The notes under the pieces were generated by a model that saw only the letters and a program-made list of their open reading frames with translations, did not search any database and was not told the origin of the DNA. Of a stretch of 64,000 nucleotides of DNA, positions 1-8,650 are shown piece after piece. How positions within the stretch are numbered: the first letter of the stretch is position 1; each line of letters begins with the position of its first letter. Where the stretch lies: the NCBI GenBank assembly GCA_947167075.1, contig CAMVGR010000001.1:124001-188000 (forward strand), given 5' to 3'. The position numbers and the translations under genes were made by a program. This DNA comes from an uncultured Bacteroidales bacterium (GTDB lineage: Bacteria; Bacteroidota; Bacteroidia; Bacteroidales; P3).

Positions 1-935
1 TGCGTGCTGCTGGCGGGCATGGCGAACAGTTCGCGCATGCAGTCCATACGGACGCTGAGCAGGCGGTTGCTCATGCCAGCCGTACGGTAGATGGCTTCGT
101 TCTGCTGCAGCAACACGTCGAAGCCCGTGCAGCCCTGTCCGGCCAGCATCACCACATACTTCACCTCCTTGTTCCTGGCTGCCACCATGGGGGCAATGGC
201 GCCGCCCTCGCTGTGGCCGCCGATGCCGAGGCGGGCGGGGTCTACGTGCGGGTTGCCCTTCAAGGCTCGGAGCATGGCTTCGGCATCCTCGGCAAAGAGA
301 GGTGTGTCGGCACTGTCGAGCGGGCCGGTGCTGGCACCCACTTCGCGGTCGTCGTAGCGGAGCACTGCTATACCGCGATGGGCCAGGTAGTCGGCCAGCA
401 CCAAGAAGGGGCGGTGCTGGAATAGCTCCTCGTCGCGGTTCTGCTGGCCGCTACCGCTGACAAGCACCAGGGTGGGGAAGGGGCCGCCAGTGCGCGGGTA
501 GGTGAGGGTGCCTTCCAGGTGCACTTTGTTCCCTTGGCTGTCGGTATATTCTGTTTTTACAGTCTCCTCGTCGTAAGGAAAGGGAGGTTGCGGTGTCTGT
601 GGACGCTGCAGGCTGAACATCGTGTCGGCAGGGAAGAAGGATATGTCCTCTTTTAGGAACCCTTGTTTCCAGTAGCCGGATAGGATGCTGTCGTGCTGCG
701 TGAGGTCCATCTTTAAGCCTATGCTTTTGCATTCCAGGGTAAGACGACCATTCTCGCAGGTCCATTTGCTCACCGGTATTGCACTAGAGCTCTGCAATGG
801 ACTATAGAGACTGGCGGCACTGTCGGTGAGGTGGAGGCTGAGCACGAGGCCTGTCTTTTGGCTTGTGGCGTTGTACCACTGTGCCTGGGTCGTCAGACCT
901 AGGCACAGGAAGATGATACACAGTAGTCTTTTCAT
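1..935 (-). CDS. Secreted alpha/beta hydrolase (S9/acyl-peptide hydrolase-like), C-terminus beyond window
   Basis: About 311 codons are visible from an ATG at 935; the 3' end runs off the left edge. The protein starts with a signal peptide (MKRLLCIIFLCLGLTTQAQ), followed by a variable beta-rich N-terminal part and then a hydrolase core. The core has an oxyanion-type LVSGSG segment, the RYDDRE strand and a nucleophile elbow GGHSEGG, whose serine is the likely catalytic residue. The acid and histidine of the triad would lie in the missing part. Bacteroidota proteins of this build act as periplasmic esterases or peptidases; the substrate cannot be told. Its ATG overlaps the stop of the small RHH gene (ATGA), so it is the last visible gene of the operon that starts near 4028. 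Confidence 0.85.
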   Translation of the reverse strand, partial: MKRLLCIIFLCLGLTTQAQWYNATSQKTGLVLSLHLTDSAASLYSPLQSSSAIPVSKWTCENGRLTLECKSIGLKMDLTQHDSILSGYWKQGFLKEDISFFPADTMFSLQRPQTPQPPFPYDEETVKTEYTDSQGNKVHLEGTLTYPRTGGPFPTLVLVSGSGQQNRDEELFQHRPFLVLADYLAHRGIAVLRYDDREVGASTGPLDSADTPLFAEDAEAMLRALKGNPHVDPARLGIGGHSEGGAIAPMVAARNKEVKYVVMLAGQGCTGFDVLLQQNEAIYRTAGMSNRLLSVRMDCMRELFAMPASST

Positions 936-1090
936 TTCTTTGTCTGTTTGGGATAGCGCTTCGCCTTTTTAAGGGCCTCGGCAATGATCCATTCTATCTG
1001 CCCGTTGGTACTGCGGAACTCGTCCGCGGCCCACCGTTCGATGGCGTCGTAGACTTCGGAGTCGATTCGCAGTGCAAAGTTCTTTTTCAT
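932..1090 (-). CDS. Small Arc-type ribbon-helix-helix protein, 52 aa
   Basis: A 52-codon gene read on the minus strand from ATG at 1090. The product begins MKKNFALRIDSEVYDAIERW and continues with a helix holding ADEFRSTNGQIEWI. That is the beta strand, helix A, helix B pattern of Arc/MetJ-like ribbon-helix-helix DNA-binding proteins. The tail is lysine-rich. It overlaps its upstream neighbour (permease stop) and its downstream neighbour (hydrolase start) by ATGA on both sides, which strongly supports it being translated. From memory, small Arc-like proteins often lie beside SPFH genes in gut bacteria. It could be an autoregulator of this operon (inference). Confidence 0.85.
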   Translation of the reverse strand: MKKNFALRIDSEVYDAIERWAADEFRSTNGQIEWIIAEALKKAKRYPKQTKK

Positions 1091-2265
1091 CGGGCAAACA
1101 TCACTTTCTCGCTATTGAACATGCGTGTGAGCACCCACACGGCGATGCCAGTATAGACTACATTGGATCCCACGGTGACGATGACGGGCATCCACTGCAT
1201 CTCGTGGGCAAAGACACCCACCATCACCTCGATGGAGTTATAGAAGGGAATGAGATATACCAACAGAGAGGTGGATGCACCGTTTTGGAACATCGGAAGC
1301 AGTCCTGCCAGCATGACCACCAGCATGAACGGCGTCACCATGGTGCCGGCATTCTTCACATCTTTGGCCAGTGCCGAGAGGATACTCACGGCAGATGCCA
1401 TGATGAGCACGGAGGCAAAGATGACCAAAAAGAGAGCAAAATAGTCGGCTGTAGTGTAGTGGAAGCCTAGGCTGGAGTAGTCGATGCCCTCGCCGCTGAC
1501 CATCTTGGGCAGCGAGAGGGCAATGCCGATGAAACTGGAAATACCGCTCAGCAGGGCGATGCCGCTGAGGGAGATGATTTTGCCTAGGGCTAGCTCGTTG
1601 CGCCGCATGGGGGTGACCAGCAGAGTGGCTATGGTGCCACGTTCTTTCTCGCCCGCGATGGCGCTGGGAGCGATGGCCATCACACCACTGAAGAGCATCA
1701 TGATGATGAGCATCGGAAGCAGTTTGCTCCATATCATGGCACCGATGTTCTCCTCGCTAGCCTGGTCGAAGCGTTGCTCTTCGCTTTGTGGCACATTGAC
1801 GGTGAAGGGGCGGTTGTAGTTGGAGAGCAAAGCATTGAGTGCGTAGTAGACGCGCGACGAGGCATTGTTGGTCGAGTTGTAGTATATCTCCACGTTGGGC
1901 ACTGGCTGGCCGAGGTCGGGTATGGTCAGTTGGTCGAAGTCCTTGGGGAAACGTAGCATGACGGCGTTGATGTCCTTGTCTTCAAGTTTGGCGATGTCGT
2001 CGTCGGAGATAGGCTGTTCCACCATCACCAGGCTGCTATCGAGCGTGGCCAGTATGGGTGCCATGCTTTGTGGCATGTTCTCCACCGTGAGGGCCACGGT
2101 CTCGTTTTGTCCCTCGGTGATCATTTTCTGTATGCCCACTCCCATTAGGCTGTAGACGAGGTAGATGAGCAGACCTGGCATGATGACTGTGGTGAACAGC
2201 AACTGGCGGTCGCCAAAGAAACGAGCAAACTCCTTTTTGATAATTGTTAGTGTATTGTTTTTCAT
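1087..2265 (-). CDS. ABC-2 type transporter permease (NatB/YhaP-like)
   Basis: A 392-residue membrane protein. An N-terminal transmembrane helix at about 22-42 is followed by a large extracytoplasmic domain (about 45-185) and then five or so helices. After the second helix lies the cytoplasmic motif EKERGTIATLLVTP (about 205-218), typical of ABC-2 permeases of the NatB and CcmB/DrrB kind. It pairs with the ATPase encoded just upstream, whose stop overlaps this start (ATGA at 2262-2265). NatAB-type pairs export Na+ or small drug-like molecules; the substrate here is not evident. Confidence 0.9.
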   Translation of the reverse strand: MKNNTLTIIKKEFARFFGDRQLLFTTVIMPGLLIYLVYSLMGVGIQKMITEGQNETVALTVENMPQSMAPILATLDSSLVMVEQPISDDDIAKLEDKDINAVMLRFPKDFDQLTIPDLGQPVPNVEIYYNSTNNASSRVYYALNALLSNYNRPFTVNVPQSEEQRFDQASEENIGAMIWSKLLPMLIIMMLFSGVMAIAPSAIAGEKERGTIATLLVTPMRRNELALGKIISLSGIALLSGISSFIGIALSLPKMVSGEGIDYSSLGFHYTTADYFALFLVIFASVLIMASAVSILSALAKDVKNAGTMVTPFMLVVMLAGLLPMFQNGASTSLLVYLIPFYNSIEVMVGVFAHEMQWMPVIVTVGSNVVYTGIAVWVLTRMFNSEKVMFAR

Positions 2266-3038
2266 TCTTCACCTCCTTTCACTTCTTTGTACATCTCAAA
2301 GAAACGGTCCTCGATCGAGAGGCCGCCGCACACGTCGGCCAGTTGGCCACAAGCTACCAGGCGCCCGTCGATGATGACACCTACGCGGTCGCACAGCCGC
2401 TCAACCAGGCTGAAGATATGCGTCGAGAGTATAATGGTCTTGCCAGCGGCACGCAGTTCCTGCAGGTAGTCGGTCACGGTGCGGGCCGTGAGCACGTCGA
2501 GTCCGTTGGTGGGCTCGTCGAAGATGATGACTTCGGGGTCGTGCACCAGCGAGATGACCAGCGAGAGCTTCTGCTTCATGCCGGTCGATAGGTTGGCCAC
2601 CTTTACCTCGGCAAATTGGTCGATGCCGAAGCGTCCGAACATCTCCTTCTTGCGAGTTTCTTTCACCTCGTCGGGCACACCGTGTAGACGACTGAAGAAG
2701 TCGAACAGATAGTTCGGTGTAAAGAAATCCTCCAGCTTCAGCTCTGAGGTGAGAAAACCAATCTTTCCTCTTACCGCCTCGGGCTGGTTCACTACGCTGC
2801 ATCCGTCCAGTATGGCATCGCCACTGTCGGGTCGTATGAGGGTGCTGAGCATTCGCAGGGTGGTGGTCTTACCAGCACCGTTGGGTCCTAGCAGGCCAAA
2901 TATCTCTCCGCGGTAGGCCTCGAATGTGAGGTTGTCCACCGCCACCTTGCGTTTGGTGTTGGTGTGTTCTATTTTCTGCTGTTTTCGACTTAGTGTGAAG
3001 GTCTTACTTAGGCCTTCCACTTTCAGTATTTCTTCCAT
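2262..3038 (-). CDS. ABC transporter ATP-binding protein (NatA-like)
   Basis: A 258-residue ATPase, partner of the permease downstream. Walker A is GPNGAGKTT at residues 51-59, the signature LSTGMKQ starts at about 150, and Walker B with the D-loop ([12 protein letters not shown]) is at 170-181. A basic insertion (about residues 17-32, rich in K, R and Q) sits between the first two strands and is not usual for the family. The gene lies 26 bp after the SPFH gene, with no promoter visible between them. Confidence 0.92.
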   Translation of the reverse strand: MEEILKVEGLSKTFTLSRKQQKIEHTNTKRKVAVDNLTFEAYRGEIFGLLGPNGAGKTTTLRMLSTLIRPDSGDAILDGCSVVNQPEAVRGKIGFLTSELKLEDFFTPNYLFDFFSRLHGVPDEVKETRKKEMFGRFGIDQFAEVKVANLSTGMKQKLSLVISLVHDPEVIIFDEPTNGLDVLTARTVTDYLQELRAAGKTIILSTHIFSLVERLCDRVGVIIDGRLVACGQLADVCGGLSIEDRFFEMYKEVKGGEE

Positions 3039-3064
3039 CTCAATTCTTAATTCTTAGTACAATT

Positions 3065-3958
3065 TTAGTAGATGCTACCGGTATTGATTACGGGGCTGGC
3101 ACCCTCGTCGCCACAGAGCACTACCATTAGGTTGCTCACCATGGCGGCTTTGCGCTCGTTGTCCATCTCCACCACCTGCTCGGCGGTCAGTTTCTTCAGG
3201 GCCATGTCGACCATCGAGACGGCACCCTCGACTATCTTTTCGCGAGCGGCGATGATGGCTTCGGCCTGCTGACGCTTGAGCATCACGCTGGCAATCTCCT
3301 GTGCGTAGGCTAGGTAGTTGATACGAGCCTCGACCACCTCGATGCCGGCTATCTCTAGGTGCTTGCGTATCTCGCCTTCCAAGCGGCGGTTGATCTCGTC
3401 GCCACCGTTGCGCAACGTCAGTTCGTTCTTGTCTTCCAGATTGTCGTAGGCATAGAGGCTGGCCACCTTGCGCAGGGCCGAGTCGCTCTGCACGGCCACA
3501 AAGTTGTGGTACGAATTGGCCTCGATGTCGAAGCAGGCACGGTAGGTGTCCTCCACCTTCCACACCAGCACCAGGCCGATCATGATAGGGTTACCGTTGC
3601 GGTCGTTCACTTTGATGGGTGCTACGTCCATATTGTCGGCACGCAGGCTCATCTTCTTACGCATGTAGAGTGGGTTGGTCCAAAAGAATCCGTTGTCGCG
3701 TACGGTGCCTACATATTTACCGAAGAAGGTGAGTACGCGTGCATGGTTGGGCTGGATGACCATCTGCTTGAACCCTCCGACGTGCAGTCCCCATAGCACC
3801 CAGCAGATGCCGCCCAGTATAGCGCCGAGGGCGTAGCTATTTTCGCTGGCATCGATGCACAGATAGAGGGCTAGTGCCAGCAATGCAAGGTTGATGAGCA
3901 ATTGCAGGAATCCATTGTTCCATGCAGTCATTTTCTTGATTTTTTCTTTTGATTCCAT
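3065..3958 (-). CDS. SPFH/Band 7 (stomatin-like) membrane protein
   Basis: A 297-residue protein with two hydrophobic N-terminal segments (about 17-37 and 43-60), then an SPFH domain (about 65-230) that starts FKQMVIQPNHARVLTFFGKYVG. A C-terminal helical region rich in A, E, R and K follows (QQAEAIIAAREKIVEG). Prohibitin/stomatin-type proteins form oligomeric rings at membranes and often stabilise membrane complexes. It is the first gene of the operon with the ABC exporter, RHH protein and hydrolase. A -7 box lies about 60 bp upstream of its start. Confidence 0.9.
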   Translation of the reverse strand: MESKEKIKKMTAWNNGFLQLLINLALLALALYLCIDASENSYALGAILGGICWVLWGLHVGGFKQMVIQPNHARVLTFFGKYVGTVRDNGFFWTNPLYMRKKMSLRADNMDVAPIKVNDRNGNPIMIGLVLVWKVEDTYRACFDIEANSYHNFVAVQSDSALRKVASLYAYDNLEDKNELTLRNGGDEINRRLEGEIRKHLEIAGIEVVEARINYLAYAQEIASVMLKRQQAEAIIAAREKIVEGAVSMVDMALKKLTAEQVVEMDNERKAAMVSNLMVVLCGDEGASPVINTGSIY

Positions 3959-4020
3959 GTTGTTGTTTATTAATTGATTATTGTATTTTCAGTAATATCA
4001 TTCTAATGTTATTCTGGTTG

Positions 4021-4028
4021 CAAAGTTA
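4021..4028 (-). promoter_or_regulatory. Promoter -7 box (TAACTTTG) of the SPFH-ABC operon
   Basis: On the minus strand TAACTTTG is followed by C, matching the Bacteroidota -7 consensus TAnnTTTG. It lies 62 bp before the SPFH start. No clear TTTG -33 box is present at the expected distance. Confidence 0.6.
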
Positions 4029-4143
4029 CATCAATTATTTTATATGTGGGTGTAAAAATCACTATTTAACATTTATTTAACATTCTATACCCTATTAAAT
4101 GGCAAGATATATTGCTGTAAAACAATATGTAGGACGGCCTCTC

Positions 4144-4209
4144 ACCGTACTTCAACCGTACATGAACCGTACATGCACCGTAGATGAACCGTGATTGCAC
4201 CGTGATTGC
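4144..4209 (+). repeat. 11-bp unit array, family A, copy a (6 units)
   Basis: Six consecutive 11-bp units, each starting ACCGT. Their last six bases are, in order, ACTTCA, ACATGA, ACATGC, AGATGA, GATTGC and GATTGC; a decayed unit, ACCATGCAAAT, follows. It lies between the divergent SPFH and lysR genes. The same unit order recurs at 14079-14133, 23644-23698, 36076-36130, 40651-40705 and 49950-50004. Confidence 0.95.
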
Positions 4210-4381
4210 ACCATGCAAATACGTCCTTGAGACGAACTATTCTCGCCGATAGTATGATTTTAGATTTTTTATGATTTATTTTTACGTCGTAATATGTTGA
4301 TTTAATGATTGTATTAGTGTTGTCGATAATAGCAATAAGAAATATGTAATAAAGAGTGGACTATGTATGAAAAAATGATTG

Positions 4382-4389
4382 TATTTTTG
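4382..4389 (+). promoter_or_regulatory. Promoter -7 box (TATTTTTG) for lysR
   Basis: TATTTTTG followed by C matches TAnnTTTG. It lies about 260 bp before the LysR start and would give an unusually long leader holding several inverted repeats. Confidence 0.55.
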
Positions 4390-4394
4390 CATCG

Positions 4395-4648
4395 TGTTTG
4401 AGAGACAAAAGGTCTCGACATAGTGAAAACCGCTATAAACTGAACAAAACTGAACTGTCTCGAAAAGAGGAGGGACACACACCACTAGAAGTGATTGCGT
4501 TCACATCTTTCTCTGAGAGTTAGAGTGAAGATGACGTAATAATGTTTGGTTAATACGGGAAAACGCGACACTGTAGTTGGATGTGTATCCACATCTTTCT
4601 TCAGGGTCGTTTTCCTCGTTTGGATAATTGAAGGAAAATGATGATACA
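4395..4648 (+). promoter_or_regulatory. Long, hairpin-rich 5' leader of the LysR gene
   Basis: Between the -7 box and the ATG there are inverted repeats GAGAC/GTCTC (about 4402-4417) and CATCTTTCTCT/AGAGTGAAGATG (about 4505-4533). GATGTG/CACATC lies at about 4579-4594. TTTTCCT/AGGAAAA (about 4610-4638) has a right arm that overlaps the bases just before the start region. No known riboswitch class was recognised. Confidence 0.4.
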
Positions 4649-5533
4649 ATGGAACTGAGACAACTGAAATACTTCGCAAAGGTGGCAGAGGTGAAAAGCT
4701 TTACCGAAGCCGCGCGTTATCTTTTTGTAAGTCAGAGCACACTCTCGCAGCAGATAAAGCAATTGGAGCAGGAGATAGGAGAGAATCTTTTTGTTCGCAA
4801 TTCGCACCGTGTGGAACTGACCGATGCGGGTCGGGCCTTTCTTCCACCTGTTCTGCGTACACTCAATGACTTCACGTTCAGCATCGACACAGTTCGCCGC
4901 CTAAAGGATACCAAGTCGGGCGTGTTGCGCCTAGGTGCGACCTATACTCTGTCGCTGAATATGACCAATGCAATCCGCAACTTTATGAGGCGTTTCCCAA
5001 ACGTGAAGGTGGAGGTGTATAACGAGAGAATGGACGATCTGATGTTGATGCTCGACCGTTTCCAAATAGATATTGCGTTCACATACAGCCTCATTCAGTT
5101 CTATCAAAATGTGACCACTATCAACCTGTTCGAAAGTAGATTGAAGGCTGTGATGAGCCAAAATCACCCCATGGCGCGCAAGGAGAAGATATGGATGGAC
5201 GACCTATACCATTGTCGGATGGCAACGCCAGTGCCAGGGTCGTCGGAATATAAGGCACTCGAAAACATACTCGGCGACAGATTTGAACGGTTGAATGTAG
5301 AGTTGGAGATAGCCAATATCAGTCTTCTTTTGAACCTGATTGCCTCTACCAATTTAGTGACAATTATTCCTGTCGATTTCACGACCAGCAGCAATGGCTT
5401 GGTGGCTTTGCCAATAGAAGATGTGACAACCACGCTGAAGGGCTGTTGCCACACCCGTAGCTCGAACGACCTCTCGGTGGTGGCAGGCGATTTTATCCGC
5501 ATGCTGAAGGAAGAGGACCACTTCATCGTCTGA
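4649..5533 (+). CDS. LysR-family transcriptional regulator
   Basis: A 294-residue regulator beginning MELRQLKYFAKVAEVKSFTE, the typical LysR winged helix-turn-helix start. The recognition helix region AARYLFVSQSTLSQQIKQLE is at about 20-40 and is followed by a linker helix and a periplasmic-binding-like effector domain (about 90-290). An in-frame TTG at 4628 would add seven residues; the ATG fits the family better. It resembles the OxyR/CynR branch, but the effector is not evident. It stands alone, divergent from the SPFH operon and upstream of a TonB-type barrel on the same strand, which may be its target (inference). Confidence 0.9.
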   Translation: MELRQLKYFAKVAEVKSFTEAARYLFVSQSTLSQQIKQLEQEIGENLFVRNSHRVELTDAGRAFLPPVLRTLNDFTFSIDTVRRLKDTKSGVLRLGATYTLSLNMTNAIRNFMRRFPNVKVEVYNERMDDLMLMLDRFQIDIAFTYSLIQFYQNVTTINLFESRLKAVMSQNHPMARKEKIWMDDLYHCRMATPVPGSSEYKALENILGDRFERLNVELEIANISLLLNLIASTNLVTIIPVDFTTSSNGLVALPIEDVTTTLKGCCHTRSSNDLSVVAGDFIRMLKEEDHFIV

Positions 5534-5561
5534 CCGGAGACATATCCGACAGTCGAACTTC

Positions 5562-5594
5562 AATATCCAGCACCTTGTCGAGATGCTGGATATT
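5562..5594 (+). terminator. Inverted repeat after lysR, likely terminator
   Basis: AATATCCAGCA pairs with TGCTGGATATT over an 11-base loop, 28 bp after the lysR stop. The T-tract is weak. Confidence 0.55.
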
Positions 5595-5713
5595 ATTGTA
5601 TATGCTTATCCGTATTTCGGTTATGGATTGATATTTTTTTTATTTCTCTTGCAAGTAAAGGCCAAGAGAGGGTACTAAAATTTATTGTATTAATTATTAT
5701 AAATCAGAAAAAA

Positions 5714-8341
5714 ATGAAAAGAAGAGGACTGGTGGGTGTCGTAGCCCTACTGACGATGATGACTGTGTGTATAAGCTATGTGGAGGCGCAGCCGGGCGGA
5801 GGTCCAGGCGGACGGCCCCCGATGGGTGTGCGTGGAGGTCGCCCAGGGCAGCGTCCGGGAGGACAGGATTGGAACCGGATGGGAGACAGCCAGCAGGCCA
5901 GCACCGTTAAGCAGAAGAAGAAAGTGAAGGCAGGAGACACCTTCAAGGTGGTCGGGTCGTTGCGCGACTCGACGAGCGGCGAGTTTTTGGCGTTCGTCAA
6001 TGTGGCGGTGCTCGACTCGGTCGATTCGTCGTTTGTAAAAGGTGGTTCCACCAATTTCGACGGATTGTTCGAAATCTCCGAGGTGCCGCAGGGAGCCTAC
6101 CTGCTCCGTATCAGTGCCATCGGCTATAAGAATAAGATGATTCCGTTCAGGGTGGAGAACAATACTGCCCTTGGCACCATCCGGCTGGTGCCTGGAGCTA
6201 CCACTCTGAGCGAGGTGACAATCAGTGCAGAAAAACCACTCTATGCCATGGATGGCGAAAAAATGGTCTACAATGTCAGCGAAGACCCCTCTATACAGAC
6301 CGGTACCACCGAAGATGCCCTGCAAAATGCACCGGGTGTGGAGGTGGATGTAGAGGGCAATATCACACTGCGAGGGGTGAGCTCGGTGGAGATATGGATC
6401 AACGACAAGCCTTCAAAGCTCACCGAAGAGAACCTGAAGACCTATTTGCAGACCTTGCCTGCCAATGCATTGGCCCGAATCGAGACCATCACCAATCCGT
6501 CGGCAAAATATGCTACCGATGCCGAAGCTGTGATTAATATTATCACCTCGGCCCATATCAAGAGCAACCAGTTTGTGTCGTTCGGAGTCAATGGTTCCAA
6601 TCAACCCTTTGTAAGTCCGTGGATAAGCTACATGTGGGCCAAGGAGAAATGGAGCCTCAATGTTTTTGCTAGTGGCCGCTACTCGTTCCGCGACAACGAG
6701 TCGGAGGGATGGTCGATGCAGCGTAAGGATAATGCTGCTGGCGATGGCTTCGACACCATTATGCAGCTGACGGACAGCGCCGAAAGCCACAATCGCTCCT
6801 ACAGTGGCAACTTCTTTGCTAGCCTCAATTATGAAATCGACTCGATGAGCGAATTGTCGTTCGATGCAGGTGGCATGTACCACCAGAATCGTTCGCTATC
6901 GAAGCGTGGCGTGGAACAGATATATTGGCCTCTCAACATCGACAGTGTCCTCGACTATAGTATATATGATAGCACTGTGTCGCCATCTGGATTTGGACAT
7001 TTGGGTGCCGACTATACCAAGAAGTTCGACCAAGAGGGGCATAACCTGCGAGTGGGTATCAATACCCGATTCTCGCGCGATGCTGGCAAAGAGTGGTATA
7101 GTAGAGACTATACCATCTACAACGACCTGGACGAGAATCGCTACCTGCTTTCGCATAGCAACTCTTATGGTGCCGACCTCGACGTGCGCTACAATAGGCC
7201 CTATTCGAAAGACGGAGAGATGAGCTATGGCCTGAGGGCCGACTGGTCGGACTCGAAAAGCGACTATGAGCGGTTCAACGATTGGCAGTCGTCGCAGGTC
7301 GATGCACTACGTACATATACTCAAATCGACAAGGAAACATCGGTCAATGCAGATGTAAACTGGACCCATCGTTGGGGTGGTTTTACATTGAGTAGTGGAC
7401 TGGGTGCGGGACTGTCGTTCGAAGACTATGTCTTCCGCAGCACGATGTGGTTTGCAGACAGTGGCAGTCATATTTCTCCCAACTTCAGGCCTTCTGTCCA
7501 TCTCACCTATCGCACAGAGGATATGCACAACTTCAAGCTCAACTACTCGATGCGTATGACCGACCCGTCGCCTAGCCAGGAGAGCAAGTTCCGTGTCTAT
7601 GGCGAGGACAGTTACTCTACAGGAAACACCACTGGCATGAAGAACTCCTACACCCATAGTGTGGAAGCAGGATGGCAAAAGTTCTTTGAGCGGTTTGGTA
7701 ACATTGGAATAGAAGGATACGGACGAATGAGCACCAACGAGATAAACTCGTTGACCGATGCCGAATACGATGCTTATCTCGATCGTATTGTCTCCTTCAG
7801 CGTCCCCTACAATATGGGCTCCTCGTGGCGTTATGGTGCCAGTCTGAATATGACCTACCGGCCCACAGGATTCTTCAATGTGCGACTGTATGCCAATGTG
7901 TATGACTATGGCTACCACATGGAGTACGACCGAGACGGAGTGCACCAGATAGTCGAGAAGGACAAGCTCTCGTACAGTATACGCCTCAATGCGTGGGCAA
8001 AGGTGTTCAATCAGTACCAGGTGCACCTTTCGGCCAACTACACATCGCCGACCATTGGTCTGATGAGAGAGAATAAGGCACGCTATTTCCTCAATATGGG
8101 TGTGCGTAGCGACTTCTTCAATCGCAGACTGTCGGTATTTGTCAATATACAAGACATCTTCAATTGGGGAGGCCGGTTCGGTGGCGGAAGCGAGAATACC
8201 AACCCCTATTACTTAAGTAGTAACACGTTTAAGATGCTGAATAGTAGATATATTAGTGCGGGTATCACCCTACGTTTTGGTAAAATGGAGCTCGAAAGCA
8301 ACGCAAAAGACGGTTCCAGTGAGTCTGGAGATAGCCTGTAA
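5714..8341 (+). CDS. TonB-dependent receptor-like outer-membrane beta-barrel protein
   Basis: 875 residues. A signal peptide (to about residue 25) is followed by an unusual Gly/Pro/Arg-rich stretch (about 26-70). Then comes a carboxypeptidase-regulatory-like beta domain (about 75-165, with FVNVAVLDSVD and GLFEISEVPQGAYLLRI), a plug-like region (about 170-275, LQNAPGVEVDVEGNITLRG) and a long barrel rich in aromatic and charged strands. It belongs to the outer-membrane beta-barrel family with SusC-like plug but has no SusD partner. The Gly/Pro-rich N-terminal segment occurs in other Bacteroidota members of this family. The ligand is unknown; such proteins import metals or complexes or act in envelope maintenance. 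A 19-20 bp inverted repeat follows the stop. Confidence 0.88.
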   Translation: MKRRGLVGVVALLTMMTVCISYVEAQPGGGPGGRPPMGVRGGRPGQRPGGQDWNRMGDSQQASTVKQKKKVKAGDTFKVVGSLRDSTSGEFLAFVNVAVLDSVDSSFVKGGSTNFDGLFEISEVPQGAYLLRISAIGYKNKMIPFRVENNTALGTIRLVPGATTLSEVTISAEKPLYAMDGEKMVYNVSEDPSIQTGTTEDALQNAPGVEVDVEGNITLRGVSSVEIWINDKPSKLTEENLKTYLQTLPANALARIETITNPSAKYATDAEAVINIITSAHIKSNQFVSFGVNGSNQPFVSPWISYMWAKEKWSLNVFASGRYSFRDNESEGWSMQRKDNAAGDGFDTIMQLTDSAESHNRSYSGNFFASLNYEIDSMSELSFDAGGMYHQNRSLSKRGVEQIYWPLNIDSVLDYSIYDSTVSPSGFGHLGADYTKKFDQEGHNLRVGINTRFSRDAGKEWYSRDYTIYNDLDENRYLLSHSNSYGADLDVRYNRPYSKDGEMSYGLRADWSDSKSDYERFNDWQSSQVDALRTYTQIDKETSVNADVNWTHRWGGFTLSSGLGAGLSFEDYVFRSTMWFADSGSHISPNFRPSVHLTYRTEDMHNFKLNYSMRMTDPSPSQESKFRVYGEDSYSTGNTTGMKNSYTHSVEAGWQKFFERFGNIGIEGYGRMSTNEINSLTDAEYDAYLDRIVSFSVPYNMGSSWRYGASLNMTYRPTGFFNVRLYANVYDYGYHMEYDRDGVHQIVEKDKLSYSIRLNAWAKVFNQYQVHLSANYTSPTIGLMRENKARYFLNMGVRSDFFNRRLSVFVNIQDIFNWGGRFGGGSENTNPYYLSSNTFKMLNSRYISAGITLRFGKMELESNAKDGSSESGDSL

Positions 8342-8353
8342 GCAAATAAAACA

Positions 8354-8411
8354 GATAGTGGAAAGATGAAAATTTGATGTCACAAAATATTGATTTTCAC
8401 TTTCCACTATC
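8354..8411. terminator. Long imperfect inverted repeat (19 of 20 bp)
   Basis: The left arm 8354-8373 and right arm 8393-8411 pair fully apart from a single-base bulge; the loop is 19 bases. It begins 13 bp after the barrel gene stop and could act as a terminator, though no T-tract follows. Confidence 0.6.
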
Positions 8412-8440
8412 ATGATTTGTGTTTTTTTGGAACAAAAAAT

Positions 8441-8471
8441 TTTGCTGTATCGGAAAAAAGTTGTACTTTTG
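8441..8471 (+). promoter_or_regulatory. Promoter of tRNA-Gln
   Basis: TTTG at 8441-8444, a 19-bp spacer, then TACTTTTG at 8464-8471. This is a full match to the Bacteroidota -33/-7 consensus, 51 bp before the tRNA. Confidence 0.85.
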
Positions 8472-8522
8472 CACCCGCTTTCGACAGAAAGGAAGCTTCA
8501 TTAAGGGTTTATAATTTGAGTT

Positions 8523-8593
8523 TGTCCTATGGTGTAACGGTAGCACATCTGACTCTGGATCAGCTTGTCTTGGTTCGAATCCAGGTAGGACAA
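8523..8593 (+). tRNA. tRNA-Gln (anticodon CUG)
   Basis: A cloverleaf can be folded. The acceptor stem TGTCCTA pairs with TAGGACA, the D stem GTGT with GCAC, and the anticodon loop is CTCTGGA with U33 and anticodon CTG. The T arm is CTTGG-TTCGAAT-CCAGG. The first pair of the anticodon stem (T-C) is mismatched. CCA is not encoded (the sequence reads CAACAA). A promoter lies upstream and a terminator right after. Confidence 0.93.
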
Positions 8594-8596
8594 CAA

Positions 8597-8630
8597 AAAG
8601 AAAGAGTATCGAGTTTGGTACTCTTTCTTT
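8597..8630. terminator. Bidirectional terminator between tRNA-Gln and rlmH
   Basis: AAAGAAAGAGTA pairs with TACTCTTTCTTT (12 bp, 10-base loop), with A-rich and T-rich flanks on both strands. It can serve the tRNA (+) and the convergent rlmH operon (-). Confidence 0.85.
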
Positions 8631-8650
8631 GTTATAAATCAATATGAAAA

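Noticed and set aside
8354-8411. The long inverted repeat as a miniature transposon
   Set aside because: No target duplication or second copy was seen in the window; a terminator for the barrel gene is simpler.
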